A stretch of 36,019 nt of DNA, taken from H111-94 sp034436045. Lineage in GTDB: Bacteria > Chloroflexota > Ktedonobacteria > Ktedonobacterales > Ktedonobacteraceae. Each line of letters starts with the position of its first letter. The first letter of the stretch is position 1. Below are positions 28,181 through 36,019 of the stretch, one piece after another. Location: contig DAOTVZ010000303.1 in NCBI GenBank assembly GCA_034436045.1, positions 1-36,019 on the forward strand. The letters are read 5' to 3'. The position numbers and the translations under genes are program-made. The notes beneath the pieces are model-generated. The model was not told the DNA's origin, searched no databases, and saw only the letters and a program-made list of their open reading frames with translations.

Positions 28181-30697
28181 ATGGAAGAAGATGATCTCAC
28201 GCAACCGTTGCCATCCACAACAGAAAATGGGGGAACAAAGCAAGAGGTGGTTGTTTTGCCGCACATGGCTCTGCCTGACAGAAAGCAGCAGGCAGACTAC
28301 TGGGATATAGAAACGGCGGAAACAGTGCCGACAATGCCTTCGCCTGAACTGGCAGAACTGCTTGCGCGTCGTGAGCGGCTGGCACTTGAAGAAACGCAGC
28401 ATTTGCAAGCCATTACTATCGCCCCTGAGCCGAAAAAGGGCGATGCTGCCCCGACCGTAATTAATGCGAACAGAGCGGCAGAAAAAACTGTTGCGGCGTC
28501 ACGTCGCCTGCTGCGCAGAAAGCGGCGTGTACCGGTCCTACTGCAAATGAGTATAGTCGAGTGTGGCGCGGCCTGCCTGGCCATGATCCTCAGTTATTAC
28601 GGGCGCGCCACGACCGTGGCCGAGATCCGTGAACGCTGTGGGGTGGGACGCGATGGTCTCTCTGCGCTCAATCTAGTCAAAGCTGCGCGCAGCTATGGCC
28701 TGCGCGTGCGTGCTGTTTCTTTAGAAGAGAATGACTTTCGTTTCGTCACGCTCCCGGCGATTGTGCATTGGGAATTTAATCACTTTATTGTGGTTGAACG
28801 CTGGACGCCTGAAGCAGTAGACGTGGTTGATCCTGCATTAGGGCGCAGACGCCTGAGTGCCAAAGCCTTCGACGAAGGCTTTACCGGCGTCGTCCTCATG
28901 CTGGAGCCAGGGCCACAGTTTGCCTGTGTGAGCAAACCGGTGCAGTTGACCTTGTTGTCATACGCCAGAAGTTATGTGCAAAGCGCGCCTTGCTCGGTTA
29001 TGCAGGTGCTGGGAGCTTCGTTGCTACTGCAAGTGCTGGGGTTGCTGTTTCCGCTGTTCTCCGCCATTGCCGTCAATGACCTGATCCCCATGAAGATGAG
29101 CAATGCCCTGGAAGCCTTCGGCATCGGCATAGTACTGGTGGTGCTGGCCCAGGCTATCACCCGCCTGCTGCGCGCCATGATCCTGCTCTATCTACAAACG
29201 CGCGTCGATACCACTCTGATCTTCAATTTTCTCGAACGACTCTTGAGCTTGCCGCAGCGTTTCTTTTTGCAGCGCTCGACCGGCGATATCCTGGCCAGAG
29301 TGTCCAGTAACACCACGATCCGCGAGACCATTAGCAATCAACTCTTCTCGACGATCCTTGATGGTTCTTTTGTTCTGATGTATTTCTTTATTCTATTCTC
29401 GCAATCGCTGTCCTTCACCGTCGTTGTCATGGTCATTGGCATTCTGCAAACCATCTTGCTGCTGGGAACGGGCAAGAAGCTGACCGAACTCAACCGGCGC
29501 GAACTGGCCGCAGTGGGCAAATCTCAGGGCTATTTGACCGAGGCACTGGCAGGTGTCAAAACACTCAAAGCCGCCGGGGCCGAGCAGCGTGTGCTGGAAC
29601 GCTGGGCCAACCTCTTTTTTGAGCAGATGAATATTTCAATCCATCAAGTCTATCTCTCTTCCATCATCGACACGGTCCTCTCCACCTTGAGCGCGCTGGC
29701 CCCGTTGCTGATGCTCTGGATCGGCATGGTGCAGGTCATCAATGGGGCGATGCAACTGGGCACGATGTTGGCCTTGAGCGCCTTAGGTTCCTCGCTGCTT
29801 ACGCCCATTACCTCGCTAGTTGCTAGCGGCCGCCAGATCCAACTTGTCCAATCGCACATGGAGCGGCTCGCTGATGTGCTGGAAGCCGAGCCGGAGCAAC
29901 ATGTGCAAGAGGTCGTCGAGCCGCCGCGCCTGGCAGGGCATATTCGGCTGGAACATGTTGCCTTTCAGTACGACCCGCAATCGCCCCCTATTTTGCATGA
30001 CATCAACGTGACGATCCAGCCTGGACAGAAGGTAGCCATCGTGGGCAAGACCGGGTCGGGCAAAAGCACGCTGGGCAATCTGCTGCTGGGTCTATACACG
30101 CCTACATCTGGTGAGGTTTATTACGATGGTCTACCACTCCGACGACTCAATTACCAGGCAGTGCGTTCGCAGTTCGGGGTAGTGACGCAAGAGGCTACCA
30201 TTTTCAGTGGCTCGGTGCGCGAAAACATCACACTCAACCATCCCGAATTGACGATGGAGCAGGTCATTGAGGCGGCCCACCTGGCGGCCATCCACGAGGA
30301 TATCATGCAGATGCCGATGGAATATGAAACGATGGTGGCCGAAGGGGGCAACGCGCTCTCCGGGGGACAGCGCCAGCGTATTGCCCTGGCCCGCGCGTTG
30401 GCGCATCACCCAGCGATTCTGCTGCTGGATGAAGCCACCAGCAACCTGGATGTGGTCACAGAACAAGTGATTGAGCAGAATATACGGCAGCTCCCCTGCA
30501 CGCAGATCATTATTGCGCACCGCCTCAGCACCATTCGCAATGCTGACCTGATCCTGGTGCTGGATCAGGGGACGATTGTGGAGCGTGGCACCCACCAGGA
30601 CCTGCTACATCATGGGGGCTATTATGCCCACTTAATCCAGCATCAACTGGCGACTGGCGAAATCAAAGAGAGTGCGACCAACCTGCAACAGAGATAG
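28181..30697 (+). CDS. Peptidase-containing ABC transporter (C39 bacteriocin processing and export)
   Basis: The 838-residue protein should cut the double-glycine leaders and export the cores. Residues 1-115 are a charged extension not found in standard transporters of this type. The C39 domain (about 117-245) has Q122, catalytic C128 in VECGAACLAMI, H201 in FNHFIVV and D217 in VVDPALG. Six membrane helices span about 265-545. The ABC domain has Walker A GKTGSGKST (622-630), LSGGQ (726-730), Walker B ILLLDE (D750, E751) and the H-loop H780. It is the last gene of the peptide cluster and the only processing enzyme seen. No obvious ribosome site precedes ATG 28181, suggesting coupling to the adaptor gene. 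Confidence 0.95.
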   Translation: MEEDDLTQPLPSTTENGGTKQEVVVLPHMALPDRKQQADYWDIETAETVPTMPSPELAELLARRERLALEETQHLQAITIAPEPKKGDAAPTVINANRAAEKTVAASRRLLRRKRRVPVLLQMSIVECGAACLAMILSYYGRATTVAEIRERCGVGRDGLSALNLVKAARSYGLRVRAVSLEENDFRFVTLPAIVHWEFNHFIVVERWTPEAVDVVDPALGRRRLSAKAFDEGFTGVVLMLEPGPQFACVSKPVQLTLLSYARSYVQSAPCSVMQVLGASLLLQVLGLLFPLFSAIAVNDLIPMKMSNALEAFGIGIVLVVLAQAITRLLRAMILLYLQTRVDTTLIFNFLERLLSLPQRFFLQRSTGDILARVSSNTTIRETISNQLFSTILDGSFVLMYFFILFSQSLSFTVVVMVIGILQTILLLGTGKKLTELNRRELAAVGKSQGYLTEALAGVKTLKAAGAEQRVLERWANLFFEQMNISIHQVYLSSIIDTVLSTLSALAPLLMLWIGMVQVINGAMQLGTMLALSALGSSLLTPITSLVASGRQIQLVQSHMERLADVLEAEPEQHVQEVVEPPRLAGHIRLEHVAFQYDPQSPPILHDINVTIQPGQKVAIVGKTGSGKSTLGNLLLGLYTPTSGEVYYDGLPLRRLNYQAVRSQFGVVTQEATIFSGSVRENITLNHPELTMEQVIEAAHLAAIHEDIMQMPMEYETMVAEGGNALSGGQRQRIALARALAHHPAILLLDEATSNLDVVTEQVIEQNIRQLPCTQIIIAHRLSTIRNADLILVLDQGTIVERGTHQDLLHHGGYYAHLIQHQLATGEIKESATNLQQR

Positions 30698-30784
30698 ACA
30701 GGTTGCACCGACTTGATGGTATCTTGCGGCTGTGTCGGGACAAGGAAGCTCAAGGTAGCTGGGTGAGTGTCACCGATCCATATC

Positions 30785-32506
30785 TCATGGCGTAGCAATT
30801 GACCAGTCGGCAATGTTCCAGGTCAGGGCGAACTGATTCGGGTTGGGAATGATGCCTTGAGTACGGGCATCAGCCGTCATAACCGTTTCATCCAGGTAGA
30901 GAGGGATAATGTAGAGTTGGTGCGCCATGCGTTCCAGGAAACGATGGTAAGCTGCTACTCGTTGCGCGAAGGCCACGCTGGTGCGTCCCTGTATGAGGGC
31001 CTGGTCGATCAGAGGGTCAGCGACGCGCGCGTAATTGCCCAGGTCGGGGGATTGCGTAGAGGGAATTTGTGAAGAATCAAAGACGAAGTATTCGTCATCT
31101 GGCTCCGGGCTATTAGCGTAGCTGAAGAGGGCGAGGTCATAGCGGCCGGTGGCGAGAATACCGCCACGCGTGTAAAGGCCGAAGAGGGTTGCATCATCAT
31201 AGTAATGCGCCTGAATCTGAATGCCAATCGCTGCCAGGTCGCGGCTAATCCAGGCCACCAGCGCGCGGCGCACAGGGTCGTTGCTTGTAGTTGCCAGATT
31301 CAGGCGCAGCGGCTGCCCTTGCTTGACCAGCAGGCCCTGTTGATTGAGATGCCAGCCTGCCTGAGCCAGCAACAGCTTTGCCTGTGTGGGATCATAGGGT
31401 AGCACCTGAATAGTCGGGTCATACACCAGCGAAGGTGGTGGTTCAACTTGCGTGGCACGCAGATGACAGGTGGGATCATGTAGCACAGCGGCGAGCATGC
31501 CACAGACGTTCAACGCCAGTGCAATGGCACGTCTTACCGCCTCATCGCGGAATAAAGGTTCGCCATTATTGAAATCCAGATGTTCATAGGCCGCTGCCGG
31601 AACCTGGAGCAGACGCACGTCGGCGGGCAGATTGGACAGAGCGGGCAGCGAGGGCAGCAGGTTGGAGAGATAGCCCATTGTGACATCGGCCTGTTGCTGG
31701 CGCGCCATTATACTCAGTTGAGTGGCTGAACCGGCGGCACGGTAGATAAGGTGAGCCAGAAAGGGGCCGTGAAAGGTCGTCGAGCGGTAGTAAGGATTGG
31801 GAACCAGGCTGTAGCTCTGTCCATCTATCATGCTGACGACTTTATAGGGGCCACTGGTGACGGTCGGTTGCAAATAGACGGAAGATAGATTTTGCAGGTC
31901 GATGTGGTTTAAATGGCCCCAGGCATGTTGAGGCGCGGCATAGGGTAGATAGAAAAGATACGGCCCAAAGGGTTGTTTCATATGGAGTACAACCGTGTAG
32001 TTATCAGGCGTTGTAATGCTGGCGATCTGATCATAGCCGAAGGTGTTGGTCGCGCCAGTGGCGGGGTCTTGATCGAGTTGCCACCAGTAGCGGAAATCGC
32101 TGGCGAGTATTGGCTGACCATCTGACCAGCGCAGATCATGGCGCAGATGCATGATGATTGTTTTACCATCGTCCAACACATCGCCGTTCTGTGGCAACGG
32201 CACCTCTGTTAATTCATCGGCATGGACATGGAAGTGTTGATCATAAATGACGGGCGCACCCCACAGTGCGGCCTGCAATTCCAGGTCAACGGATGAACTG
32301 CTAAAGAGCGGGTTGACGGTATCGGGAAACTGGATATCGGCGAAGGTCAGAGTGCCGCGCGGTATGGGGAAAGACGAAGGCGTATAGCTGTAGTTGCCGA
32401 TGAGAGGGGAGTTTACTGGCGGCTTACGCATCGCGCTTTGAGAGGTATCGCAAGCCGCCATGACGATGATCAGGATGATGAGCCAGCAGAACCATCGTTG
32501 TCTCAC
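30785..32506 (-). CDS. Family 5 solute-binding lipoprotein (peptide ABC importer type)
   Basis: The 573-residue protein has a lipoprotein signal with lipobox VMAAC (Cys 19), so it is anchored outside the membrane. RGTLTFADIQFPDTVNPLFSSSS, DGKTIIMHLRHDLRWSDGQPILASDF and TSGPYKVVSMIDGQSYSLVPNPYY are family 5 (DppA/OppA-like) blocks. No permease or ATPase genes are nearby. It is the third gene of the sigma/anti-sigma operon, overlapping the anti-sigma-like gene by 4 bp (ATGA). Such orphan binding proteins may sense peptides rather than import them. Its closeness to the exported-peptide cluster, in convergent orientation, is suggestive only. Confidence 0.88.
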   Translation of the reverse strand: MRQRWFCWLIILIIVMAACDTSQSAMRKPPVNSPLIGNYSYTPSSFPIPRGTLTFADIQFPDTVNPLFSSSSVDLELQAALWGAPVIYDQHFHVHADELTEVPLPQNGDVLDDGKTIIMHLRHDLRWSDGQPILASDFRYWWQLDQDPATGATNTFGYDQIASITTPDNYTVVLHMKQPFGPYLFYLPYAAPQHAWGHLNHIDLQNLSSVYLQPTVTSGPYKVVSMIDGQSYSLVPNPYYRSTTFHGPFLAHLIYRAAGSATQLSIMARQQQADVTMGYLSNLLPSLPALSNLPADVRLLQVPAAAYEHLDFNNGEPLFRDEAVRRAIALALNVCGMLAAVLHDPTCHLRATQVEPPPSLVYDPTIQVLPYDPTQAKLLLAQAGWHLNQQGLLVKQGQPLRLNLATTSNDPVRRALVAWISRDLAAIGIQIQAHYYDDATLFGLYTRGGILATGRYDLALFSYANSPEPDDEYFVFDSSQIPSTQSPDLGNYARVADPLIDQALIQGRTSVAFAQRVAAYHRFLERMAHQLYIIPLYLDETVMTADARTQGIIPNPNQFALTWNIADWSIATP

Positions 32507-33720
32507 TGGGAATGCATCCCCCCCTTCAACTGACTCTGGTTGGTGGTACCAACCGGTTCATTATCGCCGGTAGCATAGCCTAACAGGCCATCGGTATTGT
32601 CATAGTAGACGACATCGCTGCCGAAGCTCCAACTGGCATTCTCAGAAGGTACCATGACTGACAGAGCATGTGTGATGCGCGTCATATCCAGTACATGCAG
32701 CGACTCGGCAATCTGGAGCAGCGCGTTGCTATCGATGCCGTCGCGCTGGTCGCCAGCGATCCAGAAGACGACACCATCATGCTCGTAGATCAACTCGCTA
32801 CGCTCACCGTAGACCCAGGCATGCGAGGACTGATTGATGGTCTCCCATTGTCCATCCACGTAAATGGCCGTTACTTTGCCGTTTTGTGCAATCAGGTGGG
32901 CCGCGCCCAGTTGTACTACCTGAAGCACGCTACCTAGTGGTTTGAACTCAGAGATGACAATGAGGCCACTGCCATGTGGCAAAGCGCCATGATTGTTATA
33001 GCTATAATCCAGTTCCAGGATGGGGCCATCTGCCCATTCCTGCCCTACGCCCTGCCGCAGCAAGATTGCTTGTAGTGTATAGTTGTCAGGCACGCTGCTC
33101 GGCCAATACATCGAGAAGTGGAGTTGCTGCTGTGCTTCAGCAAGCGAGAGAATAGTGGGATGATGTCCCCCCTTTGGAGCCTGCTTATGGGCATGAGGAG
33201 TCGTAGACAGCGCATTGTTCGCGGGGTACCGTGTGGTCTGTAGCACGCCGCTATGCGCACCGGACCAGAGAATATTCAGGCCGACTGCAAACGAATTACC
33301 GGTCATCGCTACTGTCACGACCATAACGATGAGGCTAGCCGCGATAAGAGCCGCCAGTGTGCGGCTACCGGGCAAGGCCGTCACTAATGTGCGGAAGGTC
33401 GGGCGCGTTGGAGGGAATAATTGGCGACGCAGATGCAGGCGGCGAAACACTTCCACGCACGTCTTCTCTTCAAAGCCCGGTGCTACGGGAGCCAGGCGCG
33501 AGTCCTCGGCGGCCAGTAAGGTCTGCACGAAATCGGGAGGCATCTGCTCTTCACCGAGAGGAAACAGTCCATTAAGTTCCTGAGCAAAATCCAGATCGTC
33601 ACATGTAAAATCATCAGGAAGGCATTTTTGTTCTCTTTCCTGTTCTTGTTCATTTGCTGGCAACGGAAACGCATCATCGTCCCAATCGCGTAGCAGGCGT
33701 TCAAATTCGCTCATACTCAT
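32503..33720 (-). CDS. Membrane protein, probable anti-sigma factor
   Basis: The protein of about 405 residues has an acidic cytosolic N-terminus (SEFERLLRDWDDDAFP), one membrane helix (about 122-142, LAALIAASLIVMVVTVAM) and an external domain of about 260 residues. The external domain includes LSLAEAQQQLHFSMYWPSSVPDNYTLQAI, a pattern seen in DUF4367-type domains of anti-sigma proteins. Overlap with the ECF sigma gene supports this role. Three ATG codons cluster at 33726, 33720 and 33714; 33720 is best spaced from AGGAG. The zinc-binding HxxxCxxC motif of classical anti-sigma factors is not seen. Confidence 0.72.
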   Translation of the reverse strand: MSMSEFERLLRDWDDDAFPLPANEQEQEREQKCLPDDFTCDDLDFAQELNGLFPLGEEQMPPDFVQTLLAAEDSRLAPVAPGFEEKTCVEVFRRLHLRRQLFPPTRPTFRTLVTALPGSRTLAALIAASLIVMVVTVAMTGNSFAVGLNILWSGAHSGVLQTTRYPANNALSTTPHAHKQAPKGGHHPTILSLAEAQQQLHFSMYWPSSVPDNYTLQAILLRQGVGQEWADGPILELDYSYNNHGALPHGSGLIVISEFKPLGSVLQVVQLGAAHLIAQNGKVTAIYVDGQWETINQSSHAWVYGERSELIYEHDGVVFWIAGDQRDGIDSNALLQIAESLHVLDMTRITHALSVMVPSENASWSFGSDVVYYDNTDGLLGYATGDNEPVGTTNQSQLKGGMHSQ

Positions 33721-34369
33721 GTGCATGCTCCTTGAGCGCTTCGCGTAAGCTTTTCCGCGCTCGCCAGAGTCGCGTATCTACGGCGTGGCGGGTCAGGCCC
33801 GTCTTAGCCGCCAGTTCTTCCGTGCTGGCGAACTTAAAATACCGTTGATAGATCAAATAGCGGTCAAGCTCAGGCAACATCGCCAAGGCCTGGCGCAGTT
33901 CCTCGCGCCGTTCACTCTGTTCCAGTAGATTTTCCATACTCGACTCCGGGTGTGGAGGAAGCGTGGCACGATACTCGTACTCATAGCTGCCCCAGCCGGA
34001 GCCTTTGCGATTATTACTGTTATCTGCCGTAGCCCACTGGCGCGTCTCATCGGCTGACTGAACGGTGTGCGTCTGACGACGGCAAAGCTGGCGTCGCCGA
34101 TCCAGCGCGATGTATTTGGCGCGCATGGTGAGCCAGGTACGCAGTGTTCCCCGCGTCGGATCAAAGCTCTCGATCTCCTGCCATACCGCGACGAAGAGAT
34201 CATTGACACATTCTTCGGCGTCTTGCGTGACGCCGATGCCGTCTAATACAAGGCGAATAAAATAAAAAAGCTCACGAGAATACCGGGAGATGAGTGTTTC
34301 CAAAGCCTCCGGGTCATGCTTTTGTAACCGCTGAGCCAGGTATTCATCTGACCAGTCCTGTCGCACCAT
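33701..34369 (-). CDS. ECF-family RNA polymerase sigma factor
   Basis: The 222-residue protein has region 2 (ALETLISRYSRELFYFIRLVL, DAEECVNDLFVAVWQEIESFDP, TLRTWLTMRAKYIALDRRR). After a Ser/Asn/Tyr-rich linker of about 50 residues comes region 4 (ALAMLPELDRYLIYQRYF, ASTEELAAKTGLTRHAVDTRLWRARKSLREAL), the -35 reader. AAGGAG lies five bases before ATG 34369. It overlaps the anti-sigma-like gene and is first in an operon with that gene and the binding lipoprotein. The probable signal is sensed at the cell surface. The operon or neighbouring genes are the obvious candidate targets. Confidence 0.93.
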   Translation of the reverse strand: MVRQDWSDEYLAQRLQKHDPEALETLISRYSRELFYFIRLVLDGIGVTQDAEECVNDLFVAVWQEIESFDPTRGTLRTWLTMRAKYIALDRRRQLCRRQTHTVQSADETRQWATADNSNNRKGSGWGSYEYEYRATLPPHPESSMENLLEQSERREELRQALAMLPELDRYLIYQRYFKFASTEELAAKTGLTRHAVDTRLWRARKSLREALKEHAHEYERI

Positions 34370-34527
34370 TGTCGCTCCTTAGCAGGCTGGATATCGCTCT
34401 CCTGGTACGCACAACCCAAATAGCACTTGTTTCCTCTCCTCCCCCCCCAATACAACGCAACAGGTTTCTAGTTCGATACAAATGGAGAGACGATACTCAG
34501 CCATTGGCACACTCGCCTGCATTCAAC

Positions 34528-34557
34528 GAGATATACGTCATGGGGGTGACATATCTC
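34528..34557. promoter_or_regulatory. Hairpin/dyad upstream of the ECF sigma gene
   Basis: GAGATAT and ATATCTC, with inner GTCA and TGAC, form a stem with a 2-nt bulge and a G-rich loop. It lies 159-188 bp upstream of the sigma gene and 47 bp past the stop of the PAP2-like gene on the minus strand. No T-run is seen. The rest of 34370-34603 shows no gene. Confidence 0.4.
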
Positions 34558-34603
34558 TCATCTTTCAGGCTTCTTTCCATTGTGCTTAATAGAACGACAA
34601 AAG

Positions 34604-35458
34604 TCAAGCTTTCTCCGGTTCAGATTCTAACACCGGCTTCACAATCCGATAACGTGCGCTTAATATAGAGCGCGACGGTTTCTCATTCAGCAGCAATAAA
34701 ACGATAGCGCAACAGGCCAGTGCGCTGCCGAGCAGATACCCTGCGATAGTATCGGAGATGAAGTGCACGCCAAGATAGAACTGTGTCGCGGCTCCGCAAA
34801 AACTGATAATCAGCAACACAACGACGCTTAGCGAACGCACAAAACCGCGTCTCACATGTCTCCATAGCAGCCAGGCACCCACGAGACCCACGAACCACCA
34901 GCGCAGGGCATGACCGCTGGGATAGCTATAACTGGCTTCAAGATGGCTATTGTTGAGCAGAACGGGCATCAGCGAGACGGTGTGCGCCCAGTCCTGCTCG
35001 CCACGAGCCGGTAAGGGGGCCTTCCACCACATACCCAGGCTAAGCTGAAGGCGCAGTAGCGAGGAGGAAGATGAACCGACCTGTGGGCAGGTCAGCGCTA
35101 CCATACCTGAACGCATGACGGGAGGAAGTAGGAGCACGATCACATGCTTCCCTACTACTTCCACGCCCACGCTGATTAGCGCCAGCATCAACAGGAGCGG
35201 TAGCACGCGCCAGCGATAGCGTGTCAAGCTGCACCATATGCCTAGTAGAGCGGTGATACCTAGCGTGGCAGGTGCAGCCCCAATATTTCTCCACTGCACC
35301 AGGACACAATCGAACTGAAGTTGTGGCCGCCCGATCAGCCAGCGCTCCACCAGTAGCGTGGGTAAGGTGAGTACACCGGTAGCATAGAACGTCGTTAAAC
35401 CCAGGAACAGAGCCGTGAACAACAGCGCTAATAGAAACCACAAGCGCGCCGCCCGCAT
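34604..35458 (-). CDS. PAP2-like membrane phosphatase with degenerate motifs
   Basis: The protein of about 284 residues has roughly six membrane helices. YPSGHA matches motif 2 of the PAP2 family and GVHFISDTIAGYLLG supplies the His and Asp of motif 3. The Arg of motif 3 and the RP of motif 1 are not evident (GKHVIVLLLPP instead of Kx6RP), and the loop between them is long. It may act on lipid phosphates or have lost activity. ATG 35458 has GAGG eight bases upstream; a GTG at 35497 would add 13 residues. Confidence 0.72.
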   Translation of the reverse strand: MRAARLWFLLALLFTALFLGLTTFYATGVLTLPTLLVERWLIGRPQLQFDCVLVQWRNIGAAPATLGITALLGIWCSLTRYRWRVLPLLLMLALISVGVEVVGKHVIVLLLPPVMRSGMVALTCPQVGSSSSSLLRLQLSLGMWWKAPLPARGEQDWAHTVSLMPVLLNNSHLEASYSYPSGHALRWWFVGLVGAWLLWRHVRRGFVRSLSVVVLLIISFCGAATQFYLGVHFISDTIAGYLLGSALACCAIVLLLLNEKPSRSILSARYRIVKPVLESEPEKA

Positions 35459-35658
35459 TACACCCGCCTCTGACGACCATTTTCTCCGCGTCAACACAAC
35501 AATCTTTCCCTCTTCTATAGCATCTTATCAGGAGTACTCAGGAATCATACAGCAGCGCAAAAAAGATATGGCGCACAAGAAGGTTGAGATACGGTGCTTT
35601 TTATGGTGTTGATGGGAAGAAATTGACACCTCAGCGAGGCAACGAAACGAGGGAGCAA

Positions 35659-35737
35659 GGAACCCGCGAGGGGCATCCCTACAATGACAGTCGCCTTTCA
35701 CACCCGTCATCATGGGAGGATGCTCCTCGCAAGTTCC
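35659..35737. repeat. Imperfect hairpin, palindromic repeat family member 4
   Basis: GGAACCCGCGAGGGGCATCC on the left and its degenerate complement ending CCTCGCAAGTTCC on the right enclose CCTACAATGAC. The arms have diverged at several positions relative to members 1 and 3. It lies just past the msrA stop. Confidence 0.65.
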
Positions 35738-35743
35738 CTGTTA

Positions 35744-36019
35744 TTATGCTTTGACCTCATCCTTGTAATTTTTCATGAGTTTCTGAATCTTGGGGTCGAT
35801 GACCAGCATGCAGTAAGGCTGGTCGGGGTTGCGGTCATAGTAGTCTTTATGATAGTCCTCAGCCGGGTAAAAGTTAGTGAAAGGGGTGATTTCCGTGACT
35901 ATCGGCTTCTTATACAGGTGAGACTGCTCCAGAGCCGCCTTTGATTGCTGGGCAGTCTGGCGCTGCTCATCGTTGTGGTAGTAGATGGCCGAGCGATATT
36001 GTGTACCCACATCGTTGCC
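35744..36019 (-). CDS. msrA: Peptide-methionine (S)-S-oxide reductase, C-terminal part (cut by window edge)
   Basis: The 91 visible residues start GNDVGTQYRSAIYYH, a hallmark of MsrA, and include EITPFTNFYPAEDYHKDYYDRNP near the C-terminus. The enzyme reduces methionine S-sulfoxide in oxidised proteins. The catalytic Cys block (GCFWG type) lies upstream, outside the window. The frame is open across position 36019, so the gene is partial. A palindromic repeat follows its stop. Confidence 0.94.
   Translation of the reverse strand, partial: GNDVGTQYRSAIYYHNDEQRQTAQQSKAALEQSHLYKKPIVTEITPFTNFYPAEDYHKDYYDRNPDQPYCMLVIDPKIQKLMKNYKDEVKA

Overview
The window looks like chromosome from a GC-balanced, probably monoderm-type bacterium, most likely a Ktedonobacteria-like member of the Chloroflexota. 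The clues are Ser/Thr kinases combined with FHA proteins, a CruF / glycosyltransferase / acyltransferase / CrtI-type carotenoid set, an alpha2-type glycyl-tRNA synthetase behind a T-box, a large amount of hairpin repeat DNA, and both GTG and possibly leaderless starts. This is inference from gene content; no 16S gene is present. I see no tRNA, rRNA, IS element or CRISPR array.

Layout. Positions 1-3176 (minus strand) hold a signalling operon: a kinase-FHA protein, a membrane-anchored FHA protein with a Trp/Gly/Gln/Pro linker, and a second kinase cut by the window edge. Positions 3501-6850 hold a HAD phosphatase facing a holA operon (small membrane protein, DNA polymerase III delta, MidA-type methyltransferase). 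Positions 6929-12794 hold a carotenoid locus: a CrtI-family desaturase divergent from an acyltransferase and a GT2 glycosyltransferase. The GT2 gene runs 150 bp into a convergent cruF, which is coupled to a beta-propeller-like membrane protein. Positions 12795-14540 are mostly non-coding, but contain a compact unit with a strong promoter, a 24-codon ORF and a terminator. Positions 14540-24719 are housekeeping and accessory genes: birA, greA, a metallophosphoesterase, a glutamine synthetase, a secreted beta protein, a TIM-barrel protein, an acetamidase with a zinc ribbon, a MoaD-like protein, and a T-box plus glyS.

The most interesting region is 24875-30697. Five small genes encode peptides that each have a leader of exactly 21 residues ending in Gly-Gly. 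They are followed by a short HlyD-like adaptor and an ABC transporter with an N-terminal C39 peptidase. Three of the precursors (type A) are each followed by a copy of a structured RNA element. A second precursor type (B) follows the element: it is intact in one copy, a start-less relic in another and lost in the third. The roughly 290-bp upstream leader is also duplicated. The cores contain no cysteine, and no RiPP-modifying enzyme lies nearby. This is a self-contained, expanding export system for unmodified double-glycine peptides, one of which has a His/Asp-rich tail. I know of no described system with this exact arrangement, but I could not search.

Positions 30785-34369 (minus) hold an ECF sigma factor, a membrane anti-sigma-like protein and a family 5 solute-binding lipoprotein in one overlapping operon. 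The window ends with a PAP2-like membrane protein and the 3' part of msrA. Long near-perfect hairpins sharing a GTAGGGGCGTC-type core are scattered between genes and look like a dispersed palindromic repeat family.
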